Below are positions 1 through 12,269 of a stretch of 64,000 bases of DNA, in pieces. Within the stretch, counting starts at the first letter, position 1, and each line of letters opens with the position of its first letter. The notes beneath the pieces are model-generated. The model searched no databases. It worked only from the letters and a program-made list of their open reading frames with translations, and was not told where the DNA came from. The DNA is taken from positions 3,198,184 to 3,262,183 of the forward strand of contig NC_044929.1 of the NCBI RefSeq assembly GCF_003576645.1, in the 5' to 3' direction. A program made the position numbers and the translations under genes. The stretch is from Ipomoea triloba. Its lineage: Eukaryota; Streptophyta; Magnoliopsida; Solanales; Convolvulaceae.

Positions 1-185
1 CTATAAAGACGCAGTGACCCAAAAAGGTACAAAAGATGAGAGACTGAGAGAGGAGTTCGCCGGGGCAAGACCGTCAGTGGTCGGGCGACGAGGTGACCCG
101 TCGTAATGCCCGCTACGGGGCGGTGGCGGTGCGGGTCACGTCGGACTGGTGGCGCCCCAGGTGAAGGCAGTAAACACCACACCAT
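1..185 (-). other. GC-rich segment with an open frame running off the window edge
   Basis: The first 185 bases are far richer in G and C than anything for kilobases around. On the minus strand a frame opens with ATG at 185-183 and stays open for 61 codons to the window edge, with an Arg/Pro/Leu-rich product. No domain is recognisable. It could be the 5' part of a gene lying mostly outside the window, or a piece of a GC-rich repeat. Coding status is undecided. Confidence 0.25.
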
Positions 186-667
186 GGCTTGGTGCCTTTT
201 ATTATTATTATTTTAGATATAAACATTTAGATATAATTGTAATTGTTTGAATATTTGTCCTCCAATAAGTCTTAAAGATGATATTTAGATAAGATTTAAG
301 AAATGAGGACTAAACGTGATTTTTCAGTTGTTGCTTTTTTGAGGCGTTACGGCAACTAATATGAGACGCAATCAATTAAAGCTATGGCCTTTGAGATTTG
401 ACCCGTTTGTTTATTTTATATGACGACGCGGAACTCGGTCGGTCCACGCATCATTATTGACCATCAAATATTAGAAATTTAGAATGCGTCTACACGATTA
501 TGACTTCAAACTCACCATTTACAAGTCTTGTTCCTCCAATAATTAAAGGAGCTAGATTCATTCATTTATAATTAAAATATTATTATATTGAACATTGATC
601 ATGCAGAGTTAGTTGTATGATATTTGAATTGAAATTTAAATTTTTTAATAAAGCAAAATGATTCAAA
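186..667. other. AT-rich intergenic DNA, nothing recognised
   Basis: No frame of useful length, RNA gene or repeat structure is visible beyond general AT richness and a short ATT run near 200. Confidence 0.5.
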
Positions 668-1095
668 TTAGCCATCGAACTACATGCAAATTAAAAGATC
701 AAATAGTTAAGTCCTTCAATTGTCTAAAATTATGCAATTCGGCCGAATTTGACCGTTCGTTAGGTCATGGTTGACATTATGGTCATCCTATTAAAAATTA
801 TTTTTAAAATTTATTTTAATAATTTTAAATAAAATTAAATTAAATTAAAAAACCTCCCCATTTTCATCTTTGGCCAGAGGTGAAGAAACTCCTCGTCTCC
901 CGCAGGCGGAGACGAAGAAAGCTCTTATTTTATTTTATTTAAAATTATTAAAATAAATTAAAAATAATAATTTTTTAATAGGATAACCACTACGTCAATG
1001 ATGATCTGATAAACAAATCAAATTTGATCAAATTACATAATTTTAGACAATTTAAGGGCTTAATTATACTTTTTTGAGTTAGATTACATAAATAC
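668..1095. mobile_element. Foldback MITE-like element
   Basis: The two ends are imperfect inverted repeats. The left arm (about 700-760, containing aattgtctaaaattatgcaa) matches the reverse complement of about 1010-1070. A second inverted pair of AT-rich stretches lies inside (about 805-830 and 935-960). A GC-rich centre (850-920) separates them. No transposase frame is present, so this would be a non-autonomous element. A one-sided relative of the left arm occurs near 28300-28480. I could not fix the target duplication, so the superfamily is open. Confidence 0.6.
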
Positions 1096-2200
1096 ACTTT
1101 TGCCTATTGATTGGTAATTAATTTGAACATTTCCAATGATAAATAATCAAATCTTAATATAAATTTTAAGGATTTTGTAGCAGGAGAAATTGAGGCAATC
1201 TATTTAAATAATCCATTTTTTTCATCCCAATATGGCCCAAATTAAAGTTAATTTAGGCCGGTTAAAAGGAGTCCAAAGATAATGTTACTTTCAACTTGTT
1301 TTGACCCAATCAAAAAGTACTGTTGGTAATTTGAAATATTTATATGCTTAAGGTTTCATTTTGTAGTACTATTTAATTTAGATGTGTTAAATTTTAACTC
1401 GCTCTTAGAATAAGTCAAAAATAAGTTGGTAATACCTTAATAACACTATATGAAATTCAAATTTCATCGCTCCGTTAATATGTAGTTTTCTATTCAAAAT
1501 AACATGTGTTATTTACTTACTTATTTTATAATGTCCTAAAACTTTTTGTTTTCATTTATTTTTTAAGAATCAAGTTTTCATGTAAATTGTTAAAATTGTA
1601 GTTGGCCGAAATTCGATGTAAACTGAACGATTTCAACCCTTATAAAAAGTGAAGGATGTTTTTAGTCAATCATCAATGTTCATCAAGACTATATATAAAT
1701 ATATATATATGTATGTATGTATGTATGTATACACATCAAGACTTGAACATTTTTCGATCTATGGAAGGGAGATACTCAAAGACATGGGGCTTAGGAACTA
1801 TCTCTAACCCTTCGCAAACTAGTTACACCCAATTGGTCTGCAACAATGTTACATCCACCTCGGGCGGGGGTTCTGTGTTTTCACACCATGCACTCTGCTA
1901 TCTCCTAGTTATCGTTGTCAAATGATCAATTGCTCTGTTTTGGCCACAATAGATATTTTTAATGGAAATATTTTAGGGCTTGGCCATCCAATTTTTAATA
2001 TCCTCAATATGTGTTCACATCGGTCCCCTTAAAGGCGCTTGGTCCCTGACCCGAAAATAAAGTTGTACTCAATAAAATTTTACACATATCAAACTCATCT
2101 CTATCGCAATATAGACTGTACTATTTGTATGCCATGTATACACCCCATGACTACGCACAAAAAGGCTCCTAATTTTTTCGTTTGTAAGTTTTAAAGTGCT
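1096..2200. other. AT-rich intergenic DNA with a small GTAT/TA microsatellite
   Basis: A short TA/TATG microsatellite lies at about 1690-1732. The 89-codon frame across it (1656-1925) shows no domain and low-complexity sequence, so I do not call it a gene. Confidence 0.5.
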
Positions 2201-2480
2201 AGTCTGTCATGCACTAAGTACGGTGCTAGTATGTGGTGAACTAAGAGCTGGTTTGTGGTGCAATAAGGGATGATCTATGATGCACTAAGAATTGTTTTGT
2301 GGTGCACGATCAAGTGTATGCACGTACACTACATCCGCCACGTGCGCACGTTGTAGCCGTTGATCTGAACTCATCTAATGGCTCAAATCCGTCCGCGCGG
2401 TCGCACTTAGCTAGGAAGGTGGCGCAATAGAACCAATCTAGCTCTCCCTCTCTCTTTGTCTCTCTATATATATATATATG
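2200..2480. repeat. Dispersed repeat with reiterated TGGTGCA-like motifs
   Basis: The stretch carries several variants of tggtgca/gtgcacta (2225-2315) followed by a more GC-rich block (2330-2450) and a CT/TA microsatellite. Similar tggtgcat reiterations occur at 57260-57335, which suggests members of one dispersed family. Classification was not possible by eye. Confidence 0.4.
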
Positions 2481-4752
2481 TGACATAATGATGGATTGGT
2501 TTGTCAAACTTGATTTTTTGTATTAGGCACTTGTTATTGGACTTATGTGATGTTTGAATTTTGCAATATTCATTGTTTGTCAAACCCGAACCAAACCGAA
2601 AAATAAAAAACTAAATTGAAACTCAAAATATACCCTCCTAATTACAATTGTTAAAAGTTATAATTAATAATGAATATAATACACAATTTTATTTTTCTAT
2701 ATTTGTATAGTAGACAACAACACATTTCGATAGAAGGTAGGTATTCTCCTTTGATACTTCTACCAAACAATTTGGACTCAGTTCAAAATTGTTAAATTAA
2801 AATCTTCACCTAACAAAAGAACACAAATACAATGAATACATCAAAAGAGAGAAATTAAATTAACATAGCCAAGAAATGGGTTCATGTTCATGAATGAAAC
2901 AATATTCCAAACTAAGTTACGTAGTACAATAGAAGAACCTCACCGGCCAAGGGAATAAATGGATACGTCTTCAAAGTTCAAACATTATTTCTCCATTGTT
3001 CCCAAAAAAAAATTTAAAAAAAAAAAATATTTCTCCATGATTCTATTCGTACGTGCCCACATTTCCTGTACTATCATCACCCAAGGCCACATATATATAT
3101 TTCTACTTTTTTCTTTTCCTAAGAATTTGGATTCATCAAGGAAAGTACACCCATTTTAGACCATATTGTATGTATTCTTATTCTGTTTAATTTAGAACCT
3201 GATTCCAATTTGGACCATTATATTGTACCTGGGTAGCCAAACCAGGAAAGGTGGATATAAGAATTTTGAGAATGCTTGTACGTAAATAAGTCAAGTTATT
3301 CGAATATAACTCATCAAATGTTTATGTTCGTTTTGATTACTATTGAGTTATTGTACAACTGAAGTTTCACGAATCTCTAACTTGAAGGAAATTTAAGATT
3401 TATGGATAAGGAAAATAATAGGTTGAAAATTTTCATTCACCACAAAAACTCTATAGAAATTTATTTGTACATACCCTCTACGCGCAAAAGAAAAGAACAC
3501 TTTTCAAATGTTATTTACGAAAATTCAAATCAATTTTGACCCGAGCAAAATCAAAAGTGAACCAACTCAAAACGTGGTTTCAAGATGACAACTCACATGT
3601 CAAGTTTTGCTTCTTTTTTTTTTTTTTTTTTTTTTTTTTTGTTTAACAAACAGATGTTTTTAGGAATTATCTTTATATAGATTTTGATGATGTTCACTAA
3701 TTTACTATAAAGACTTAGCTAGGCTCTTCAAAATGTTCTCAGTTATCGTTCAATTATACAGTACCTTGTATAGACCAAAATAATGACAGTCTTAATTAGG
3801 CATGTAATTGGAAGATCTCAACGGGCAAACACTATAGCTAGAGCTATATAGTCACTAGATCATACTATCGGCAAACCTTGTCCAGTAGATCTTTCACTTA
3901 GCATTTTATTAGATCTTGCCCTCATGATTTGTAGATCCTAGCGGTAGACACCATCAGCAGACTTGATTGGCAAATCCTCACTGCGTTAGAAGTTTAAGTC
4001 AAATGGTAGACCAATTCATTCATGTGTTAAGGCCTCCCTATAGATGTCTTATCATCACTATGACTAGAATCAACAAAAGTATTGGAGTTAGGACACAACA
4101 AACCTCTTTATGCAATAGATCCAATATCTATCGATAGACGTACTTTCGACTGAGGTCAATACAAGGAATTACTTTCGTCCTTTCTCAGAAAGATCAGAGC
4201 TATTTGCACAACCATTTCCAATGGACACTTGACAACAAGTTATATTATGAAAAGTAACATACATGCATTTTCGGTTTACACCAATCAGAGACATTCCTTT
4301 CACCTAAAATGAAATGGTCTTTACCCAAAGCTCAAAGGCATGATTTGGAAAATGGAGGATATGGAAGCTTTTAGGCACCAACCATCTCAAAAAGCACCCA
4401 TGAAAATATTTCAAATGTTCAAATTCGTGCTCCTTTGCTCTATAAATATAGTCCTTCCTAAAGCGTAAATAAGGTTAACAGCACAACAAGAAATTAAATC
4501 AAGCTTTGAGTGCAAAACCTCATTCTCTAACTCTCAAACACTTAAAGAATTTTTTAAATTCTGTCCAATTTTAGTCTTCACAACTAATCATGCTTGTTCT
4601 AAGGATCAACTAATTTTCACTTGGGACCAAATGTGACAAAATTTTAAATTAAATATCGTGGAATTAGATGTTGAAAAAGTAATAGCCGGAGACCAAATGT
4701 GCAAATTATCCAATAATGGGATCAAAATTGGAAAAAGCTAATTTATAAAAGA
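2481..4752. other. Intergenic DNA, no gene recognised
   Basis: AT-rich sequence with poly-A/T runs (3007-3028; about 28 T at 3614-3641). No open frame with a recognisable domain and no clear repeat structure on either strand. Confidence 0.5.
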
Positions 4753-4976
4753 GTTAATACCTATTTTGGTCCCTCGACTATAGCGTAATACTTGATTTTG
4801 TCCCATAGAATTAAAAATACCCAATTTAGTCCTCTAACTTGTAAAATTATGCTCAATTCGGTCCTCCGTTACAATTTCCATCCACCAGCCGTTATATAGA
4901 GGGGCAAAATCGCCATTTCAATAGTCGAGAGACCAAAATGGGTACTTAATAGCCGAGGGACAAAATGGGTACTTAT
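4753..4976. mobile_element. Foldback MITE-like element
   Basis: The left end (4754-4783, with attttggtccctcgacta) is inverted at the right end (4921-4975), where the complementary motif occurs twice in tandem (accaaaatgggtact, then acaaaatgggtact). No coding capacity. The right end abuts an ATT microsatellite, so the target duplication is not clear. Confidence 0.6.
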
Positions 4977-6005
4977 TATTATTATTATTATTATATTTAA
5001 TATTGGGACAATATCTCTTAGTTGCAATATGATGTGAAATGTGAAAAATTAGATATCAAATATTTAATAAGAAATTGTATCATATATGATTAAAAGAATG
5101 AATGAATTAAATTTTCTTTTACAAATGGCATGTATTAAATGAAAAGACAAAACTTTATAAACAGAGGTAATATCATTTTCCATCAGTCAACATTATTATA
5201 ATCTAACTTTTAATCACTAAATTATTAAATACCTAACAATAGACATTACATTAATCTATTGAGATTCAATTAAGAAGTACATTTTTCTTCTTCCAAAAGG
5301 TAAAATTCTCAATTCAAAGGGCCCCCTACGCCCGACCTAACAGAGCATTTGAGAATATGTTAATCAGTGTAACTCATAAGTGGCTAAACAAGTATCCATT
5401 TCACACATTTGGTTCTCAATTATTAATTTTGTCACATATAATGTACAAGTATGATTTTATTGTCTCATTTAGTCTTGCTGAAAAAATGAGAGAATATATT
5501 TTTCAACGAGTAGGTGCAGAGAGTTGGTTGACAAGACCAAATGTACCAATAAAAGCATATTAGAACACCAAATATGGCAAAAGTAATATATTTTAGGACC
5601 AAATGTGAAAAGTGAATAATAAATAAGACAAAATATCCACAATAGTAAATTAAAAAAAAAATACAATGTTTTCAAAAAAAAAAAAAAAAAAAACTACTCT
5701 CTCTTATTGTGTAGGGGTAAATGTCTTTGTGTGAAAAAATGCTGACAAGTATATTTGCGCATTTGGGTGGTTGAATTTTATACAGCAACGAGGTGAAATT
5801 GTGATTCCATTTTTACTTCTTTTTTTTTTTTCATTTTATTTTAAAATTGTAGGTCATATAATCATTCACCAATGTGGTGGAAAGAATAAGAGCTGGAAAA
5901 AGGCATAAAAATTGGCTTTTGGGGAAGATGACTGGCAATAAAATTGGGAATAATGTTAATCTTTCATCAAATTCCAGTTGTAGTCATCATTAAATTCTTT
6001 AAACA
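4977..6005. other. Intergenic DNA, no gene recognised
   Basis: Contains an ATT run (about 4975-4996) and two poly-A runs (5651-5660, 5675-5694). The second follows GTTTTC, as in the tiny retro-insertions described elsewhere, but no flanking duplication is seen here. Confidence 0.45.
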
Positions 6006-6007
6006 AA

Positions 6008-6063
<56 letters not shown>

Positions 6064-6080
6064 CATCATCATTATTATTA
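6006..6080. repeat. ATT trinucleotide microsatellite
   Basis: About 24 uninterrupted ATT units with a short ATC interruption near the right end (about 6061-6070). Confidence 0.9.
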
Positions 6081-6179
6081 GACCATGCTTGGTAACATAG
6101 TTAGTTTATCAGTCAATTTTGGCTTATTTGACCACTATAAGTTGTTTGACTTGGTTAAACCTTCAATATAAGTGTTTGA

Positions 6180-6224
6180 TTAATTAGTTTTTTGTCTTTT
6201 CAAAAAAATTAATTAGTTTTTTGT
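6180..6224 (+). mobile_element. 13-nt oligo-A insertion between 16-bp direct repeats
   Basis: ttaattagttttttgt occurs perfectly at 6180-6195 and 6209-6224. Between them is cttttcaaaaaaa. The structure is that of a target-primed retroposition in which almost the whole element was lost: a TTTTC stub plus A tail inside a target-site duplication. Confidence 0.6.
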
Positions 6225-6990
6225 AACAGATTATTGCTCCAAAATTCTAAAAGTTACCCAAAACAACTTTTTTGATCTGCTTTTTGAGAAAGTCATTTTT
6301 GCATGTAATCATATATCAGCTAGCAATTAATTTACCAAACGTCTTTCTACAATCAACTAATGCTATTAACTAGTCAAACTCACTAACTCAATCAGCTAAC
6401 AAGTATTTACCAAATACCCCTCCTAGTATACATAATGATGTCGATCGTGTGCATATTTTGTACGAGTATTTAATAAAGATGTGTTTTTTTTTTTACACAA
6501 TTAACATGCATGTAATAAAATTTTACTAAAATTATAATAATATAAAGTATGGCATCTTAAAAGTTTTTAAATATAAAATATATTTACACCGTCATTACAT
6601 ATACCTGCCTAATCTTCTTTCCCCCTTAGTTTCCTAATGGGGGCATGTCATTTTCATTAATGTACACCTTTACACAACTTGTATCCCTTTCCGGCCAACT
6701 TTTTTTGGTTATATATGCTTTGCGTGTTTTGAATGAGTGCAGTATTTAAAAAAAAAAATTATAATAGTTGTACCATATACGCAGTCTCAACTAAAAAGTT
6801 AAGTTGATAGTTGAATTATATATTTATGTTTATATATTATATATCACCAACACGCCCTCTCATGTGTACAAGTTAATTATTTTTTATGAGTTTCAAGCAA
6901 TACGTGAATCGCAATCTCTTTTTATCAAGTAATTAAATTGAAACATGTTAATGGATATATTATAAATAGACTTGGTACGAATCAACCCAA
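6225..6990. other. Intergenic DNA, no gene recognised
   Basis: AT-rich. The segment 6783-6853 recurs as an imperfect direct repeat at 7449-7519, on the other side of the LTR-like segment. Confidence 0.45.
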
Positions 6991-7450
6991 AGGAAACCAG
7001 ACCAACTAGCTGCAGGGCTCCGAAGCCAAGCCTAGCCGATTCAAGTGTGATCGAGCCCAGCCTCGCCTAAGCTAGGTGCTCGCTACCTAGGTTGAGCCCA
7101 ACGCTCACCACCTAGACCGAGTTTGGCGCTCGGCCAGGTGCTTAGTCTTCGGCCGGTGCAGTGCGTGTTGCGCGGGGTGCAGTGCATTACAGTTGTAACG
7201 TCCCGCGCCTTTCTCGCAGGCCAGTTAGGAGTTGATTAGTATAAATTCTTGTTCAATTATCTTTTTAAGACATCATTTTATTCTCTTGTAATAGCTTGAC
7301 ACATCTCATTAATATAAACTTTGTCTCCGACAAACAATTCATTGTCTTTTCCATTCCATTATCTTTGTCTTTATCTTTTATTATTTATCATTTAATTATT
7401 GGATTATTTGAGTCGGACCACTCAGATCAATATAATCCATCACGTGTTTC
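6990..7450 (+). mobile_element. LTR-like retrotransposon fragment (possible solo LTR)
   Basis: A GC-rich block (7010-7220) is followed by a TATA-like stretch and a long AT-rich tail with late-transcript features (7240-7400), the usual layout of a plant LTR. No gag or pol frame is attached. It is bracketed by an approximately 70-bp imperfect direct repeat (6783-6853 and 7449-7519), too long for a target duplication. Exact LTR borders were not determined. Confidence 0.4.
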
Positions 7451-7519
7451 ATCTCAATTAGAATACTAAATTGATAGTTAAATTGCACATTTATGTTTAT
7501 ATATTATATATGCTCAACA

Positions 7520-8810
7520 ATAATAACAATCATTACTAGGAACATGACACTTGTTCCTATCTAATTTTGCATCGATTGTCGGTAAATATCTTGGTCGGCG
7601 AAGTAAACTTTTTAGTAAATAATTAATTTTTTATATAAATAACAACTTTAATGAAAGCAGGATTTTTTATTAGGTTGTTAACATTAGAATGTATTAATGA
7701 CATTTTTACAACGTAGTTAAAAAAAATATAGGTAATTTAATTAAAAATTTTATGATAAATAAAAATATAAATAATTTCGTTTTTTAAGAAAAATATATAT
7801 AATAAAAGCAGTTGAATAAGAAAGTAAACGATAATTAAAAGTTTGAACTGTAAAAGCAATTCAATCAAATTAAATTTTCAAAATACAATAGCACACACTT
7901 CATTATCATTATTGGTTACGAAATTAAATCTTCAGACTAGCTGTTACACGGTTACACCTTTAGAAATGCCTATAATTCAAGAAGGAGAATAATAATCACT
8001 GTGTTGAATTGTGGAAATTTTTATTTTTTTGATGGAGCATAGGAAAATGATAATTTCAAATTAATAAATAAAAGTGCAGTGAAAAGTGAGTAACGACCTT
8101 GAACCTTGTTTTCACAAAGATTTTGTTGGATTGTAATAATTTGGTGAGAGGACATTTAAGGTGGCTTTTCGTTTTCTCCTATGCACTCCATCCCAATTTT
8201 ATACCATTTTGTGGTTACCATCTTCAACTAACTCAAAGTACACACACCGTTTTCTCCTTTTGCCTACTATATATATTATCCCCCCAAGTCCCATCCACTT
8301 TTATTACAATGTATACTTTGCACTTTGCATATATATAATTAAAAGTTAAGGTGAGAAGTGTGCTGAATAAGTCCAGTTACATTCTACAAATAATGGACTT
8401 CATGTAAAATAGAAATAAGTCCAGAATATACATGTCTAAATAATTAACATTCAATTAATCTGTACATGTTCAAATAATTAGCCTCATGCACACAAATAAT
8501 GAACCATCAAGTGTTTTCATAATATTTTGTACACATTCAAATAACGAACATTACGTATAAAAATAATGTACCCTATACATAGAAAATAATGTACCTTATG
8601 CATAAAAATCATGTACCCTATGCATGGTTCACACAAATGTGTGAGCCATAATAACCACCTAGCGAATAAGCATTGAGGTGTGATTTAATTTGGCTAAAAA
8701 TGAGCATTGCGACGAAACGTGGACATTCCCCAAAGCAGTTGTTATACAGTTGACCATGATTCATATAGCGCTGTGTGAACCATAATCGTCAAATAAAAAT
8801 GTAGAAGAAT
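7520..8810. other. Intergenic DNA, no gene recognised
   Basis: AT-rich. Short reiterations around 8540-8620 (taatgtacc/tatgcata variants) are the only structure. The overlapping frames at 8099-8349 carry no domain. Confidence 0.5.
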
Positions 8811-8811
8811 T

Positions 8812-9185
8812 AAAATGATACTTTAGTATTGCTATAATGAAATTAGTGTGTGTGAAAAAAGAGATTAAAAAACAGAACTCATTCAACGTATATTATCAAG
8901 TGAAATTGTAGTAATTAAAATGATACTTTAGTATTGCTATAATGAAATTAGTGTGTGCATGAAAAATAAAACTAAAATCCAGAACCATAAAATAACATAT
9001 ATTATCAAATGAACCTGAAGTGTAATTAAAATAATATTTCAGCATTACTATAAATAAACTAGTGTGTGTAAAAAATGAAACTAAAAAATAGAGCTCATAC
9101 AATTATGTATGTTGTCTAATAAAACTATAGTTGAATTAAAATAATACTTTGATATTACTATAATGAAACTAGTGTCTAAAAAGAC
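8812..9185. repeat. Four-copy diverged tandem repeat, about 107 bp
   Basis: Units starting at about 8812, 8917, 9026 and 9137 each begin with variants of aaaatgatactttagtattg, followed by a shared tgaaa(c/t)tagtgtgtg motif. The units have diverged by substitutions and small indels, so the array is old. Confidence 0.75.
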
Positions 9186-9340
9186 GAATAATGTCAAAAG
9201 AAACTAAAATATAATTAAAATTATACCTATTTCATGGTCCATAGTAAAATTTTCATTTGGTAGGCTAGGGCCATAGGCCCATCCACCATATTATTAATTG
9301 TTTTTAAAAAAAAAAAAAATCCTCTGACTTAGGTGACTAA

Positions 9341-9389
9341 GTGAGTGAAATGATGTTTTCAAAAAAAAAAAAAAAGTAAGTGAAATGAT
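9341..9389 (+). mobile_element. 21-nt oligo-A insertion between 14-bp direct repeats
   Basis: gtgagtgaaatgat (9341-9354) and gtaagtgaaatgat (9376-9389) differ at one base and flank GTTTTC plus 15 A. The structure matches the insertion at 6180-6224. Confidence 0.55.
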
Positions 9390-10145
9390 TAAGTGGCTAA
9401 TTTAGTAACCTAATTTTGAAAAATTACTATTTTGTTTTTATTTATTATTTTTATCTCCTGTGGTATCTTGAGATAGATACACATTTTAATATTTCCTTGA
9501 GACCCGAGCAGATTTTAAGTAGAACATTTTATATTATTGTTTGTGCAACTATATAGACTATTTTATTATTTTATTATTAGTTTTTAGAATTAATATTTTA
9601 TTAAATTTATTTTTTTGTAAATTGCGGCAGATTAGGGCAAGTTTGTATTTCCTAGCTAGGCATGCTATGTCCAGTCAAATGAGATAATTATACCATGAAC
9701 CATGGCTTATCTTGCATTTTGAATCTTGATAAAAAAAAAAAACTCGAAGTATGTACTTGTAAATAAAGTAGAAGTATATAATATGTTAATTGTAATAAAT
9801 ACATAATTTATAAATTAAAAATATATAATATGTTAAGTTCAAGTACAGAATACGTTAATTTAATATGTACATAATTTATTAACTGTAAGTACGTAATACA
9901 TTAATTGTAATAAGTATATAATTTATTAATTGAAAGTATATAATATATTATTAGAATTACATAATTTGAATATTTTTTGGACCAGAGTTAGTTATATCGT
10001 AACGCATAGAAACATGAGTTATGATATGTATAAGAATTTTTTTCCTTTATTATATGTCAATTTAAGGATATCACCGTGTTTCAATATCGTAACTCATATT
10101 CTTAACGGTAAAATAATGAAATTTGTAACGAAAGATTAATGGTGG
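9390..10145. other. AT-rich intergenic DNA
   Basis: Only short loose reiterations of taatatgttaat-like words (9775-9960) are visible. The 69-codon frame at 9930-10139 has no domain and is AT-rich like its surroundings. Confidence 0.45.
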
Positions 10146-10149
10146 CAAT

Positions 10150-10430
10150 CAAATGAAGACCATGGAAGTAATATGACAAAATTAAAAGAATAGAACTAAA
10201 TGTGACAATGTCATAATAGTCGATGACTAAAAGTGGAAGTTGTTGAAAGTCATGGATGTAGTATGGCAAAATTAAAAGAATAGGACTAAATGTGGTAATG
10301 TCACAATAGTCGAGGATTAAAAGTGGAAGTAGTTCAAAGTTAAGGATATAATATAGTAAAATTAAAAGAATAGGACTAAATATGGCAATGCCACAATATT
10401 CGATGATTAAAAGTGGAATTTGATTGTGTT
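10150..10430. repeat. Three-copy tandem repeat, 90 bp
   Basis: The motif attaaaagaataggactaaa occurs at 10181, 10271 and 10361, exactly 90 bp apart. Between occurrences lie shared gtggcaatgtcacaatagtcg-like words. The units are moderately diverged. Confidence 0.8.
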
Positions 10431-10497
10431 TTGGAGGTTAAAAAAAGGAATTTTTTTCAAGGGCAAATTGGAGAAAAATGAGCAAAATATGATAGAA

Positions 10498-11340
10498 GTC
10501 AAAACGACGTCGTCACGCAGGAGGTGTCACACGCATAATGTAGCTAACTAGGAACAACTTCATAAAGTCACTCTCTGCTATCACGAGACTTCATCACTGA
10601 GTAACAGGGGTTCGTGAGGAAAATATTTATGAGTCACATTTTGTTATCACGACACTATATCATGACGCGACAAAGAGGCGTGAAGCAATCTTTTGCAAGG
10701 GGTGCTCTATTGTCTTGATTAACCATCACGACATGAGAGGGATCGTGACATGAATGTTTATGCGAGGTGATTGAGGCCATCATGAGGCATCATCAAGCCT
10801 CGTGACTCAACATTTTCTGAAAAATATAAACAGGAGAAATTTGATTCAATTTGAGGACTTCTGGACTTTTAACTTTTTCATTTAAACTTAGTTATTTTCT
10901 CTTTGAGAATTCACCTATCAATTTTTTAGAACCTTAGAATTTACTTTCCAATTTCAATTGCAACCACAATTTCAATTCAAGTTCTATTTATATTGTAATT
11001 CATTTACCTTTTTGGAGCAAGGATTGAAGATGTGAATTTGGATTTTCATCATCAAATAGATAAGTCAATTTCATTTCATTGCAATTTTTTATTTTTTTTT
11101 TTTGCTTTTAGTACTTTGATCTTATACTTTGTGTTTGTTATGGAATTCCTCTTTGATTTTGAATCCATTGCTATTTTCATTATAATCTTGTGTGAGTAAT
11201 AAGAATGTAGATTAGGTTCTTGAAGATGTGACATTGAATTGGTTGGGTAAGGTTGATGAGACTTGGCTATGTTAATTAACATGATTGAGTTTCGATTAGA
11301 AGTGATTACCTAACCTAGACTTAAGGGGTTAATTAACCTT
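10498..11340 (+). mobile_element. Ty3/gypsy LTR and leader remnant
   Basis: A GC-richer block with reiterated cacgac/cgtgac words (10500-10810) leads into a long transcript-leader-like segment (10830-11340) containing the tgtgagtaataagaatgtag motif typical of plant gypsy (Athila/Tat-like) LTR downstream regions. It lies just upstream, in the same orientation, of gag-pol protein remnants at 11800-12265. That adjacency supports one degraded element. No second LTR is seen. Confidence 0.5.
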
Positions 11341-11799
11341 ACTTTACCTTTGAAAAAATGGAGATATGAGTATGTGTGACCACAGTTCGGTTCTAGTTCC
11401 GAATCGATGGTTCATGATTTTGGAAAATGACGAACCAGACTCGATGATTTCGGTTTGAACCATCGGTTCTAACTTAATTTTTTGGGTAAATTCTATTTTT
11501 AATTTTTAAAATAGTCCAAATTGAGCAATCATTTATTTTTGAAAATTTTCATTCTGAAATTTTTAAACAAAGTTATATCAAATATTTAAACTTTAATGTT
11601 AAACTAAAAGAAACAAAAACAATTTTGAGCTTGCACTTAGTTTTACAATACTAAGTTGCCTATGTATCCTAAAATTTCAATACGACTAAAAGTCCTCGTA
11701 GTTCTCTTACTTCTTTTTTTTTTTTTTGCAATATTTTTTAAGAGTCATTGGCTTCCCCTTTGGTAGGATTGTTCCTTAAAAAAGAAAAAAAATTGCAAG
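11341..11799 (+). other. Spacer inside the degraded gypsy element
   Basis: Contains a partly palindromic block (11385-11475) with repeated cggttc/gaaccg words, as found in dispersed plant repeats, and a poly-T run (11711-11726). No coding frame is kept. Part of this may be a nested insertion. Confidence 0.35.
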
Positions 11800-12265
11800 C
11801 AACAATTATGTTCAACCGGTTATGTATGAGGTGACACCTTCATCAACCAAGGAGCATCCTAAGGAAAAAGGGAAGGAAATCTATAAAATTCCTATTTATG
11901 CTTCTAATATTCTTTTTAGATTGAAAAAATCATGATCAGAGATGAATGGTAATATGCCAAATTTTTGAAAATGAACTTCATGTTAACGTTCCTTTTGTAG
12001 ATGTTCTCACCCAAATGCCCAAGTATGCTAAATATCTCAAAGATTTGATTACAAACAAAATGAAATTGGAAAAGGTTTCCATGGTAGTTTTGAATGATCA
12101 ATGCTCTGTCATGATACACAAAGACTAGTCAAAGAAGTTTAATAATTCGGAAAGTTTTACTATTTCTTGTTTTATTAGTGACTTGGATTTTGATAGGGCT
12201 TTAACCGATCTAGAAACTTCCATTAACTTGATCCCTATGCATGTGTTTGAGCAATTGAATTTTTT
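11800..12265 (+). pseudogene. Ty3/gypsy gag-pol remnant (late gag to retropepsin), broken
   Basis: Translation in one frame, interrupted by stops (for example TAG at 12126), gives phrases characteristic of plant gypsy polyproteins: a proline-rich lead, then VPFVDVLTQMPKYAKYLKDL, then a lysine-rich helix and a cysteine/serine block. Further on it gives SDLDFDRALTDLETSINLIP, which corresponds to the retropepsin region where an active enzyme has an Asp-Leu-Gly-Ala-Ser-type core. Here the Gly and the following Ala are replaced (LETS), so the catalytic motif is lost. Reverse transcriptase, RNase H and integrase are absent downstream. This is an old truncated relic whose 5' end probably includes the LTR-like segment at 10.5-11.3 kb. 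Confidence 0.75.
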
Positions 12266-12269
12266 CTTC

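Noticed and set aside
5651..5694. GTTTTC plus 20 A as another tiny retro-insertion
   Set aside because: No convincing direct repeat flanks it, so it could be an ordinary poly-A tract.
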